From: Calocera cornea HHB12733
Lineage: Eukaryota > Basidiomycota > Dacrymycetes > Dacrymycetales > Dacrymycetaceae
Direction: 5' to 3'
DNA: 64,000 nt
NCBI GenBank assembly: GCA_001632435.1
Contig: KV423973.1
Span: 1-64,000, forward strand
Shown: in pieces, positions 47,931 to 58,882 of the stretch
Position numbering within the stretch: the first letter of the stretch is position 1
Layout of the letters: each line of letters starts with the position of its first letter
Position numbers and translations under genes: made by a program
Notes under the pieces: model-generated
The model's input: only the letters and a program-made list of their open reading frames with translations
The model's database searches: none
What the model was told of the DNA's origin: nothing

Positions 47931-50900
47931 TCACAAGGCAATCAGGGGCTTGTTGGACAATGTTTGAGAGATCTGGCCGAGGGTGCGGCTGACCTCCAAA
48001 AGTCTTGGTCCACCGGGCAGAAGACCAAGTCTCTGGTTCAGATTGCCCAGAGTCTGTTGGACAGACGGAAGAACGCGTTGAACGTAGGGGGCAATAACAC
48101 GATCCTGCATTGGATGGTAAGACAAGGAACTCGACAATAAAATCGAAGGACGTACGGAAGGGGTTAATGCCATCGCAGCACGCTGCAACCAGCGCAGAGT
48201 GAAGTCGAACGACTCGTCTTCCGGTGACATTTCAGAAACCATGGTTGATAGCTGGGACAAGGACGTTTAGTGTTTGCATAGCAGCACCGTAATTTAGAAC
48301 TCACTCTGGTCACAATTGTGAGGATGACGGCCTGCGAAAGCGGACCGGCTTGTCCATTGGCAGGCATGATGATGTCGGCATTGCACTTCGACAGCAATTC
48401 CCTCAACTGCCTCGTCTCGCCGCTCGTGAGCACAGTCAAGAAGGCCTCGTCCCAATCCTCGGGCCTAAACCCGAGCACTTGGGAAGGCGGCTGCTGAGGC
48501 TGTGGCATCTGAATGTTCTGCTCGCGCTGCTGCTGCTGCATTGGCTGCTGCTGTGGCGCCGCGGGAGGACCATACTGATTGCCTCCTGATGGGCCGTAGA
48601 CCGGGCCAGGCTGGAACTGAGGTGGCATTTGCTGCGACTGAGAATTTTGAACTGCTTGCTGCCATGGCGCGTTTTGAAGCAGTTGAGGCAGAGACGGCGG
48701 AGGTCCCATTGGCATGATGGAGTTGCCCGAGTTGCGGAGGTGGCTAGGCGTATGCGTCGGCGTGCCTCCCTGACTTCTGCTGGGAGGCTTTACTTGAAGA
48801 GAGATGCCGCGTAACTGCTCGCTGAGTTGAATGAACTGCTGCTCAAGCGAGTTCATTGTCGTCTATTTGTTGTATTTAGCAGGCTAACAAGCTCGAGACA
48901 AAAAAATATGCGCACCTGCACGTCCGTCAAGACATCACTCTGCCATCCGACTATCTCCTTCTTCACATTCAAGATCTCGGTATGGATCTCATGCATCAGC
49001 TGCTGCTGCATGTTTTGCGTTGCTTGCTGGTACGCAGGTACCAGTGTCCGCGCAATCGTGTCCTTCACGTTCTTTTCGACGAGAGGGGTAACCGCGGACG
49101 AAAACGTGCGTGCGATATGGTTGGAGACATCGGGCCGAAGGAGGAGCTTCTCAATCTCGTTGGGAAGCGTCTGGAAGCGTCGATTAACATCGTTTTCTCA
49201 ATGTGCGAGACGCGTAATCAAACTCACCGTGCGCATGCTTTCTCCCAGTCCCTTGGCAATCTGCCCATTGACCGAATTCCGAATCTCGCTCTTTGCGATC
49301 GCCTCAAGTGCCGGCAAGACGGTGCTCTGCACCTCCTGCTTCACCGCGGCCTCGACCATGCGGGCTGTGTTCTTGGTGAGCTCAGCTGAAATGAGCTTCA
49401 GCATGACCTCCTGGCGGAGGTATTCGCTCTTCTGGTCTTCCGCACGACGTTCCTCGAAGTCCTTCTCTGCAAAGACAGTCAGCGTCGTCATTCGTTTGAT
49501 GGCGGTGTTATATACGCACGCTGCCTTTCCATTTCCTTGCCCAGGATGCGCGTCACGCTGCTCGTCAAGCTCTCCTCAACACGCCTCATCTCCCTCGCGA
49601 GCGCAGCGCCCATCGGATCATTGGCGAGTGCCGAGGGAAGCGCGTCCTGCTTCTCCTTCTCCTTTCCAGCCTCTTTCTCCTTCTTGTCCTCCTTCTTTTC
49701 GCGCTCCTTCTCCTTCTTGCTCTTTCCACCGGCTGCCGTGCTCGGGCCGGTGACACCCCTGCTGCTCCCGCTCTGCTCCGCCGAGTCCTCCACCTGGGCG
49801 GGGATGACAGGGACACCGGTCAGGCTCCCACCGCTCAAGGCAGCCGTCTGCCTCTGCGGACCTCCTTGCGGCGGACGGGCGGTGATACCCGCACGCTCTG
49901 CCTGCTGGCGGATGACCTCCGGCCGCGGAGGCGCAACGGGCATCAACGGTGCGCTTGGCATAGCCTTGATGGGCTCTTGCATCTCGAATTGCGCGTCGGT
50001 TTCCTCGTCGTCGCCCTCTTCGTCCGGGATCTCAGCGAGCTGCTCGCCCTCGCTCGCCCCAGCACCGGGCAGGCCGAGGGAAGAGGCCAGCGCCTCTGCC
50101 TCGTGGACCATCTCCTCCCAGCTCTCGCGGCCGACCTGCACCTGGTGCACGCCCCCCGTGTGCACAGCAAACGCCGTGACGGCGTTGTCGGAGTGCTGCG
50201 GGCTCTGGCGGTCCGGGCCCTCCTGCGCACCGCGGTACGCCACATCCGAGGCGAGGGTGATGTTGATCATCGGCTCTGGGAGGGGGAACTCGAGTGCCGG
50301 GTGGAAGCCAACGGGCTTGCTGCCACCGCTCTGCATCACGGGGCGCAGAGCGAAAAGCGAAGGCCGGATGGAGTTGGCGACCCAGAGCGCGCCGAGGCGC
50401 GTGTCGTAGCACACATGGCCGAACCCCTGCGGGCCGCCTTCCTCGCCTTCCTGCGCGCCGCTCTCGAATCGCACCTCTTCGACGACCTTGCCCGACAGCC
50501 CAGAGATGAGCTGGAAGACGGTGCCCTGTCTGCGGCCGAGGACCAGGCCCTCGGTGCTAACAAAGTGCGCGCTGCTCGGTCTCCCGGGCCCGGGGACGGT
50601 GCCCTTCCACAGCGGGCGGGGCTCGAGGTCGCCCAGGCTCCAGAAGGTCAGCTCGCCCGCGGTCGTGACGGTGGCGAGGGTCGGCTCGGGCGGCAGGGTG
50701 GTAGATGACGTTGTCGGCGTGGGCAGTGGGGAGAATGCGAACGCGGCGAGCTCAGCGTCGCGCGGGACAGCGACGACGCGGGCGATGCTGCGGAGCTCGG
50801 CGGGCGTGAGCTGGCTGCTCCCGTTCACTTGCGACGCCTCGTGCACGGAGACGATCCAGACCTCTTTGCTCGTGGCGAGGCCGAGCAGGTCGCCGTTCCC

Positions 50901-52129
50901 GCCGGGGTAGGGGCGCAGGGCCTTGAACGCCGTGCCCGCTGCTGCGCCCTGGCCGGGCACGACGAGCTGGACGTTTACGGGCGGGTCCTCGGACTCCATT
51001 GCCGGGATATCCCACACGACCAGGCCGCCGTCGCTCGTTGTTGCACAGATGCGCGTGTCGGTGACGGCCATGTCGGAGAGGGTGCTGCTGTTGGGGAAGG
51101 GCGCGGGGAGCTTGAGCAGGGCGCGGAAGCCCTGCAGGCGGTCGATGAGCCGCACGCGGCCCTTGGTCATCGCGTACGCGATAAAGTCCGCGACGCCGAT
51201 CGTCGTCCCCGCGTGGTACACGCTGTCGAGCTTGAGCAGCGCGATAGGCGTGATGGTCACGCTGTCCTGCCGCGCGCGCACCCAGCGGCCGTCCTCCGCC
51301 CCGGGCGGGTAGGTGATGTCGAGGCTGGTCACGCGGGCGCGGGGCTGCATGCCCGGCACGGGCAGCGGCCGGGACGCGCTTTCCGCCGCGCTTGGGGGCG
51401 ACAGGCTCTGCTGCTGCTGCTGCTGGGGGACGGCCTTGCGCTGCACCTGCTGCTGCTGGGGCGCGCTCGCGGGGAGGGCCGAGCTGGGCGCGCTACTGAC
51501 AGGGGAGAGGGCGTCGAACGGGCTGACAAAGTCGAACATGCTCTTCTGGCCCTGGCCCTGGCCCTGGCTCTGCGGCTGCTGGGAATACCCAGGCGGCGGC
51601 GGCGGTGGCGCGGCCTGCTGCGAGCCGGGCGAGAGGTGCGGGTCGGGGGCGAAGCTCGAGTACGCGGCCCCGGGGACGGAGGCGGGCGCCCCGCGCAGAT
51701 CGCCGATGGCCATGAGCTGCTCGAGCAGCTTGCCCTGCTGGCTCTGGCTCTGGCTCTGCTGCGGCTGCTGCTGGGGTTGCTGGGGTTGGGATTGAGGCGG
51801 GCTCTGCTGCGGGCCGGCACTGTGCTGCTGGTACTGGGGCGACTGCTGCTGCTGCTGCTGCTGCTGCTGGCCGTACTGCTGCTGTCCCTGCTGTCCAGAC
51901 TGGCCATACCCCGCACCACCCTGCATCATCTCCCTGAGCGGGCTCTCCCGCGCGCCCTGCCCCTCCGGCCCCTGCATCTGCATCATCGGGGCCATGCCGA
52001 GGCCCGAGAGGTTCCTCTGGCTGGACGCGCTCGCCGCGCTCGGGCTGTCCGGGAGGGCGTAGGGCGGGACGGGGGAGAAGGATCCTGAGCCGGGCCCGGA
52101 GGCGAGGCTGTTCATGCTCATGTTGTTGT

Positions 52130-52163
<34 letters not shown>

Positions 52164-53354
52164 TGAGCCCATGGGGTTCAGCGACCCCAGGCCGATCTGG
52201 GACATGCTACCCTGGTTCTGGTTCGAGCCCTGGTTCTGGCTCTGGTTCGGGTTCGGGTTCGAGTTCGCGTTGGCGTTGGCGTTGGTGAGGCTGCCCATGC
52301 TGGGCGAGTGGTAGTTGTACGGCCCCTGCGGGGGGGAGGAGGGGTACATGTTGTTGTTCTGCGCGGAGCTTTGGTTTTGCGCGCTCGGGTTGGAGGCAGG
52401 GTTGGGGTTGAGGATGCTGGAGTTTGTACTCCCCTGCGGCGAGGGGTTGGGGTGGGAGAGGAGGGAGAGCAGTGCACTCTGTCGGTCGCTGGTCGTGCTC
52501 TGCTGCCCTTGCGCGTGCGCACTCTGGCCCAGGCTCTGGTTCTGGTTCGGCGCGCCCGACCCACCGGCAGAAGCAGGCGGGGGCAAGCTTCCCTCGAGCA
52601 GGCTCTCCGCGGTCACGCGCTGGCGGCCCGTGCCCGCGCTCGCGCTCGCGGAGCTGGCGGTGATGACCGAGCTTGCGTTTGAGGGGGGCCGCTGGGCCTG
52701 CTGTGCCTGCTGCGCGTGCTGGGCCTGCGCGTGAGCCTGCGCTGGGAAGGAGGGGACGATCCCCAGGGTCGCTGCGAGGGAGGTGGGGTTGGAGGCGGGC
52801 TGGCGGAAGGGGTTGGTGGGCGAGGACAGCTGGGCGGGGCTGTCCGCGGCGGCGTTGTTGTTGTTGTTGTTGGTCGAGGGCGGGTTGGAGGAGGAGGTGG
52901 TGGTGTTCGAGAGGGCGGCGAGGGTGTTGAGGGACGGTGCTGCCTGGCCCGGGCCCGAAGGCACGCGGCTCTGTTGCTGCTGCAGCCTGTGCATGTCGCC
53001 CGGTCCTGTCATCGTCGTTCGATTAGAACGGTTCACGCCCAAAGAGGAGAGGAGAGGCGCAGAGCACTGACCCGCATTGTTCCCACGAGGCTCCAGCACG
53101 GGCACATTCCCGCCGGGCATGCTGGGCGGATTCGGCAGTTCCCGCTGTGGCAGCGACTGGGAGGGCTGGGATGCGGCGGTGACGTACCCGCCTGAGCCGG
53201 CCGAGCTGTCTGTGCGCTCCATCGTGCCTATCCTGCCCGTCGTCGTCGTCGTTGTCGTCGTCGTCGTCGTCGCTGGGGGAGGGAGGAGGGAGGCGCCGAG
53301 GGAGGTAGTCGAGTTGGGCGGGGGCGTGGCGCTGCGGGAGAAGGGGCGGTCCAT
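47931..53354 (-). CDS. EDC4: EDC4/Ge-1-like mRNA decapping scaffold protein
   Basis: P-body scaffold that links WD40 repeats to the decapping enzyme. Seven exons (53354-53072, 53005-49520, 49466-49228, 49170-48916, 48862-48305, 48251-48156, 48104-47931) give about 1,690 residues. The N-terminal 680 residues are low complexity (Gln, Asn, Ser, Pro, with poly-Thr and poly-Gln). Then comes a WD40 domain (RVTSLDITYP, FIAYAMTKGRVRLIDRLQG, MAVTDTRICATTSDGGLVVW). An acidic/coiled linker follows, with EKEREKKEDKKEKE. The C-terminal helical Ge-1 domain has LGFRPEDWDEAFLTVLTSGE, LRELLSKCNADIIMPANGQA, PLSQAVILTIVTR and DESFDFTLRWLQRAA. The WD40 plus this C-terminal segment is the EDC4 arrangement. Budding yeast lacks a clear EDC4. 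Confidence 0.9.
51840..51900. repeat. (CTG)n tract coding poly-Gln in the EDC4-like gene
   Basis: Uninterrupted and interrupted CTG triplets, read as CAG codons on the minus strand. They form part of the Gln-rich low-complexity region. Confidence 0.75.
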
Positions 53355-53812
53355 GTGCGTTGTTCTGGCGGGTGTGTGCTGGCTGATGGCCCGATTAGGC
53401 AGGGGGGGTTGCTGATTGGGTGTGTGATTGTGTGATGGGAGGATGGGAGGATGCGGACAGAATGGAGCACACCGTGTCCTCCTCACTCTCTGCCCACGCA
53501 CACGCACGCCGAACAGTATGCGCTGGCACGCACAAGGCCTTTATGCCCGCACAACTCGTTGCTCAGCCTCGTGGCGCCCACGAGGACGGACGAATTTCAT
53601 CCCGGGGGCGCGGCTCCGGTGGACTCCAACTACTACTACTAGTTACTGTCACTTAACTGGAAACTGCGGGGTTAAGTGTAATGAACCTGCCGTTGAGCAG
53701 GTCGGATGGGGCATAGGAAGATAGTACCGAGTCAACCAGGTTCAGGATCATGTCTATTGGCGCTTCTCTCAGCAGCTCGTGCGTACATACAGTCTAGCCG
53801 CCCCCGCACGCC
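53355..53812. other. Intergenic, EDC4 promoter side
   Basis: Between the EDC4-like start and the 3' end of the kinase gene. No gene recognised. Confidence 0.5.
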
Positions 53813-54964
53813 CTACTGCCCCAGCGCACGCAGCAGCACCGGGCCCGCCTTCTCCAGCATATCCCCCGGGTTGCTCCTCCCATCGAGCTCGAGCAAGCCC
53901 TGCACCTTGCCCTCCTGGCTGACCAGCGCGCCCTCCACATCGCCGCCCTCGAACAGCGCCCGGTGCGCCTGGACGTACGCGGGCCAGACGATCTGCTCAA
54001 AGTACCCCGGCGGGTCGCGCCAGAGCGTGTTCTCTGCATAGTCGAATTGTTCTGCGTTGTCAGCACCGGCGTGCGGCGTGAGGGGAGGGGGGACGGGAGA
54101 CGGGGGGACACAGGGCAGGGCAGGGGACGTACCGGCTGTATGGTACCCGTGCCTGGCGTGCCGGCGGCGGGCGAGCTCCTCCCTCGGCACCCTAAGGAAC
54201 AGCCTCACGTCCAAGCTGTCGATGACCTTCTCATCCCAGTACATCAGGAACCCATCCACAAGCACCCAGGTGACCTCCTCCTCCGTCCCCGCGAACGCCG
54301 CCTTCCACCGCGCCATGACGGCCGGGTCGACCCCGACCAGCTCCTGCACGTTCAGGTGGTCGTGCGACGCGTGCCCAGGGGGCATCGACCCGTGCTGGTG
54401 GATGTACTGCAGCCCCTGCCGCAGCCGCGGCCAGTCGATCGCACCCGCCGGCGCGTCCCAGTCTTGCACTTTGTAGATTGGGTGGATGGGGATCTGGTTG
54501 CGCGGCTGTGGCGGGCGAGCGGGCGAGCGGAGGGAGCACGAGTGCGAGCGCGAGCAGCAGCAGTAGCAGCAGCAGTAGCAGCAGCAGTAGCAGCAGCAGT
54601 AGCAGTGATGGCGAGCGGAGCGGGGTATAGCGCGTTCTAGTCAGCGCGGCACGCAGAAACAGGAAAGGACTCCGCCCAAACGCACCGGCGCGAAATCATC
54701 CTGATGCACGAGCAGGCTCCCCGGCAGCACGGCCTTCAGGTACTTGGCGAGCGTCGTCTTCCCCGAGCACGTTGCCCCTCTGCGCACACACGCCCCGCAC
54801 CGATCGCAATGTCAGCGCCGGCGGTTGCTTGGAGAGGAGGGGGATGCGCACCCGACGCCGATCATTATCACCCGCTTCTGCTTCTGCTTCTGCTGGGGCT
54901 TGCCCGAGCCCTCCTCCTCCTTTGGCGCCGCAGCGGCGGCGTTCGCGGCGGGCGGTCCAGACAT
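53813..54964 (-). CDS. NRK1: Nicotinamide riboside kinase-like P-loop kinase
   Basis: Phosphorylates nicotinamide riboside to NMN in NAD+ salvage. Exons 54964-54852, 54779-54686, 54505-54133 and 54051-53813 give 272 residues. After an Ala/Lys-rich start come RVIMIGVGGATCSGKTTLA (Walker A, completed by the first splice), LPGSLLVHQDDFAP, and NQIPIHPIYKVQDWDAPAGA with IDWPRL. Then WVLVDGFLMYWDEKVIDSLD (Walker-B-like and lid region), LFLRVPREELARRRHARHGY, and TLWRDPPGYFEQIVWPAYVQ with AHRALFEGGDVEG. This order and the QDDF and WRDPP(G)YF motifs match Nrk1. The 180-nt second intron holds a triplet repeat. Uridine kinase is the nearest alternative, but the D(W)D.P..(I)DWPR segment favours NRK. Confidence 0.92.
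54555..54605. repeat. Imperfect (CAG)n/(TAG) trinucleotide repeat in NRK1 intron
   Basis: AGCAGCAGTAGCAGCAGC-type repeat inside the 180-nt second intron (54506-54685) of the kinase gene. It probably accounts for that intron's unusual length. Confidence 0.75.
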
Positions 54965-55397
54965 GACGGTGTCCTATAATCTAGCAGGGACGTGGGCGAC
55001 GGGGGACTGCAGCAAGTGGGCAGCGCAAGGCGCGCGAGGATAAGGCCGGGAGGAAGGAAGGAAGGCGGTGGGCTCGTGGTCGACGTGGTGAGGTGGTGAG
55101 CCTGGGAAATGGTCCGGGTTGGAAGGTCGCGTGCGCCCTGAGTGCTGAGTGTGCTCGGATAATGACGTGCGCGTCTGGGCGTTCGGCCGTCACGTGTTTG
55201 GAGGAGCCGTTTCTCTCTTTCTCTGCGGTGGTGTCTGTATCTAGGGACGAACGACCCGCGGAGTCGACGGGATGGGCGTGTAGATGTGGAAGAAGAATGC
55301 CGTTGATCGATACAGCGATTACGTCCAAGTCGGGATGATACATTGTCTACAATGAGTCATGCGTTGTCATAACGCTATTACAACGAGGTCGTGCAGA
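54965..55397. other. Intergenic, NRK1 promoter side
   Basis: Between the kinase start and the SPP2 stop. No gene recognised. Confidence 0.5.
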
Positions 55398-56886
55398 TCA
55401 TCTCCGCCGATCTCTGTCCCTATCATCACTCCTTTTCCCGTCCCTGTCCCTATCCCTGTCTCGATAATCCCTGTCCCTGTCCCTCCGGCTGTCGCTCGGC
55501 CTATCCAAGTCTCGGTCGACCTTAGGTCGATCCTGATTACCATCGCGCTCCCGACGGTCCTCTCGGTCCGAGTATCGTCCCTCGTCCCGATCACGCCGGC
55601 GTTCCCGTTCTCGGTCGTAATCCCTATCCCGTTCATGTCGGCGATCCCGGTCTCCGTCACTGGCTGGACGATCCCTATCACGTTCACGCTCGCGGTCCGA
55701 GCGAGAGACAAGCCGGCCTTCGTCGTCGCTGCTTCGTGCGCTTGAGCTCCCACTACGATCGCCATTGGCTCTAACCTGCGAAAGAACGATCAACACACAG
55801 CACAAAGCTTCAGTAGTAAACAGGCTGTACCTCAGCAACTCGCTTCACCAGCGGTACATACTTCATCGCAGCCTTCCTGCCCTTCGGTAGTTCATCCTTG
55901 TGCACCGTGTCCTCAGGCCTTGCTTTGGCACCCAGGCCCAAAAATGCGGGCCGCGCTTTCGGCACCCACGGCTCAGCCAGCCCTGTACGGGTCCTGCTCG
56001 CTGCTTGTCCCTCTTTCCATCCCATTCCACGTAGCAGGGCTGCTCCGAACTGCTCAATCGGTACACGCTGATAGTCCTCCATGGTCGGGGTGTCAGGGCG
56101 CGTCTCCACATCTTCCATGTACGCTTCGGTCTCAGAAGGGGTGTGCATTGGGATGGCAGCGATCTGCGGGGTGTCATCTTCGCCGGTGAGCAGGGCTCGC
56201 AGGGCCCGTTGCTCGAGCGTTTCTTCCACCTCCATCTTCACTTCGGTGGTATCGCCATCAGGCTCAACCTTGACCTCGACTTTCTCCTCGATCTTGATGT
56301 CTTCGACCTTTGGTGCGGCTAATGTTAATCCAGCCAGCTGAGGTCCTGAGTTGATGACGTCCTTGGTGTCGACATCACCGCTCTTTTCGGCCGCGGCTCG
56401 CTCCCTAGCGCCAGGCGGGAGGAAGCGATCCGGGACGGCGCGCTTTGCATACGAGCTTTGGCGCCAGTCTCTATTCGGGAGTGGTGCAATGACCAGCGGT
56501 GCGGTTGCTCCTTGTCGCGGCTTTGAAGCTCTAGACGAGGCTGGCGGTGAGTTGCGGCCTGGCCGTGAAGAAACGTTAGAAGTTGCGCACCGCTCGACCC
56601 CTAGCTCATCAAAGCCGGTGATGATCTCGTCCTCCGTCCCCTCTTCATCGCTGCTGTCCGGCTGAGCTACCGGAAACCGGCGTTTTGCGCCAGCTAGAGG
56701 GCTTGGACCGGAGGTAAGAGACGACTTGGAGCGAGCCAGTCCTGGCGGAACGGGACGACCGCCGCTCGTCGGGTGAGTTGGAGGTCGCTCGAGATCCAAT
56801 CCGCTGCGGGATGACGGCTGAGACACCTGAGGGGATCCCGAGGGCGTCGGGCGGCGAATTGTAAACGAAAGCTTGCCTTGCGACAT
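55398..56886 (-). CDS. SPP2: Pre-mRNA splicing factor SPP2-like, G-patch protein
   Basis: Spliceosomal G-patch protein, which in yeast activates the helicase Prp2. Two exons, 56886-55831 and 55775-55398, with a 55-nt intron, give about 477 residues. The start MSQGKLSFTIRRPTPSGSP is typical of SPP2/GPKOW. A Ser/Pro-rich N-terminus and ITGFDELGVERC follow, with APLPNRDWRQSSYAKRAVPD and RFLPPG. The G-patch is DYQRVPIEQFGAALLRGMGW followed by KEGQAASRTRTGLAEPWVPK, then RPAFLGLGAK. After the splice comes a long Arg/Asp-rich tail of DRDRDR-type repeats that yeast Spp2 lacks. The G-patch context is specific to this family. Confidence 0.92.
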
Positions 56887-57162
56887 CCTCTAAGCTGGTG
56901 GACGAAGCAGAACAAGAATCGAGCAGGCGGTGTGCGCATGGGTGGCGCAGGGCTCTAGTCACACCGGAACCGAAGCACAGCCACTCGGAGGCGTTGACCG
57001 GTCAAGTGAATGGGGCGTCGACTAGGAGGAGACGGAAGTTCACCGGTGTCTGGCGGTGGTACGTCCATCAGGTATCATTGGTACAGTCCATTGCCGTGAA
57101 CGACGTCATGATGCTCTCTGTTCGCGCCGTTTTTATCTCGCATTTATCTGAAGGTGGCAAGG
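56887..57162. other. Intergenic, SPP2 promoter side
   Basis: Short region between the SPP2 start and the third element. No gene recognised. Confidence 0.5.
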
Positions 57163-57338
57163 TGAAGGGCACGAAGGAGGCATGATTGTGCCCTTCGGCT
57201 CGGAGACACTGCTCCCGCGAAAATTCCAACATCTTCCCGCCCTCCTGCCCGCCTACCATCCGGTTCCGAGTGGCGGTCAGGCTTCATAGGCAAAAAGTCA
57301 ATAGATTTAAGTGGTTTCGCACTCCCGGTTTTAAGTGA

Positions 57339-57425
57339 TGGCGCACTGCGGGATTCGAACTCGCGCGCTTGTGCACGATAATGTTCTGGGCCGCACATGC
57401 CCGCCTACCGCTACGCTATACGCGC
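57339..57425 (-). ncRNA. tRNA-like sequence (element copy 3, left repeat)
   Basis: 87-nt module with intact A- and B-boxes, reading outward to the left. It shares one base change (GGCCCAGAAC) with its partner at 58621. Confidence 0.55.
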
Positions 57426-58046
57426 AACGGTGTCAGATCCAGCCATTTTGCTTTTCTGACCTGCACGCCAGCTACATAGGGGCCACACACTGCACTCCGC
57501 TACACCTGCGTCGCACCGTACATCTAAAGGGACAGTCACACACCACACAACCACCGACCTCAGACAGCTTCCACAGCAGACACACTGCAAACATCATTAT
57601 CGGGCCACGCTTGATTAGTGTCCTACGCCTATTTGCAACAGATACACCACCGATACTCTATGTGCGACCACTATGATGAGCCGACGGGTCCCGTCTACTT
57701 TCTACTCCTTGTCTAGTTCCCGATCACTGCACAGTAACAGCCAGGCAAGGGCCAGCACCACCACTCATCTTTGCCTTGTCCGCATTCAGCACCAGCATTG
57801 AGTCATCACGGACTCCACCACGCCAAGCATGTCCGGGATGCTCATGCCCTTTAAGTTGGTTCACCCGAGACCCACCAACCATGCCCTCAGGCGCGAAAGG
57901 CATGTCGCTGGATGTTTGCCGACCGCTGACTGTAGTGAATGCGTCGGACCGGTTGCGACGCTGGACTCAATGTACTCTGGGTTTACGGGAAGCTGCCCGT
58001 CCGGGTGATGACACTCTGGCTTGTCCCCCTCAACATCTCTAAAAAG

Positions 58047-58400
58047 TCAGACAGGACCGCTGAGGGGCGTTCCAATGACCGGGTCGTGCAGTAATATATG
58101 AGTCGACGAGCTCAAGCGAGCCGACTGTATCGGTGTTGTCTGCAGTGGCGGAGCCATTGAATGTAGAGAGAGCGTGCTCAAACGGCCCCACGTGCGTTGT
58201 AGGGAGCTGCAGGTTGAAGGAGGTCGCAGTGATGTGTCGGACTCATAGAAGGAGAATGGGGTGGATGCCTCAGACAAAGTCCTGGTGAGACAGCAGGTAT
58301 CATTGTCGTTGGTAATAGCGGCTGCGCTTCCATACAGCCGTTGAATTCTAGATGAAGTGTCCAGAACTATAGAAGGTATCATGGCATATGACAGGCGCAC
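58047..58400 (-). CDS. Conserved 117-codon ORF inside element copy 3 (doubtful)
   Basis: Counterpart of the ORF at 19419 in copy 1 (starts MRLSYAMIPSIVLDTSS). Few differences, no known domain. Coding status is unproven. Confidence 0.25.
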   Translation of the reverse strand: MRLSYAMIPSIVLDTSSRIQRLYGSAAAITNDNDTCCLTRTLSEASTPFSFYESDTSLRPPSTCSSLQRTWGRLSTLSLHSMAPPLQTTPIQSARLSSSTHILLHDPVIGTPLSGPV

Positions 58401-58620
58401 CTGTACATCCTAATCCATCCTCAATTTGATTATTTTCCCGCTCCCTACTCGTTCAAATCGGTGTGTCTGCTGTGGAAGCTGTCTGAGGTCGGTGGTTGTG
58501 TGGTGTGTGACTGTCCCTTTAGATGTACGGTGCGACGCAGGTGTAGCGGAGTGCAGTGTGTGGCCCCTATGTAGCTGGCGTGCAGGTCAGAAAAGCAAAA
58601 TGGCTGGATCTGACACCGTT

Positions 58621-58707
58621 GCGCGTATAGCGTAGCGGTAGGCGGGCATGTGCGGCCCAGAACATTATCGTGCACAAGCGCGCGAGTTCGAATCCCGCAG
58701 TGCGCCA
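58621..58707 (+). ncRNA. tRNA-like sequence (element copy 3, right repeat)
   Basis: 87-nt module with intact A- and B-boxes, reading outward to the right. Confidence 0.55.
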
Positions 58708-58882
58708 TCACTTAAAACCGGGAGTGCGAAACCACTTAAATCTATTGACTTTTTGCCTATGAAGCCTGACCGCCACTCGGAACCGGATGGTAGGCGGGCA
58801 GGAGGGCGGGAAGATGTTGGAATTTTCGCGGGAGCAGTGTCTCCGAGCCGAAGGGCACAATCATGCCTCCTTCGTGCCCTTC

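Larger units (their letters stand above)
57163..58882. mobile_element. tRNA-armed long-inverted-repeat element, copy 3
   Basis: 1.72 kb with the cleanest structure. Its terminal inverted repeats (57163-57585 and 58460-58882, about 423 bp) are nearly identical and each contains the tRNA-like module. Both ends begin TGAAGGGCAC and hold a small hairpin (GAAGGGCAC, 15-nt spacer, GTGCCCTTC). The centre (57586-58459) matches copy 1 in inverse orientation with few changes. The outer arms found in copies 1 and 2 are absent. The near-identity of the repeats suggests recent formation or gene conversion. No target duplication was obvious. No enzyme is encoded. Confidence 0.75.

Noticed and set aside
50829..52088. 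Long plus-strand open frame (419 codons) opposite the EDC4-like gene
   Set aside because: Leu/Arg-rich antisense shadow of GC-rich, Gln-rich coding DNA. The minus strand has clear WD40 and Ge-1 motifs.
53228..53270. GTCGTC run as a possible separate microsatellite feature
   Set aside because: It encodes the poly-Thr run near the EDC4 N-terminus and is covered by that gene.
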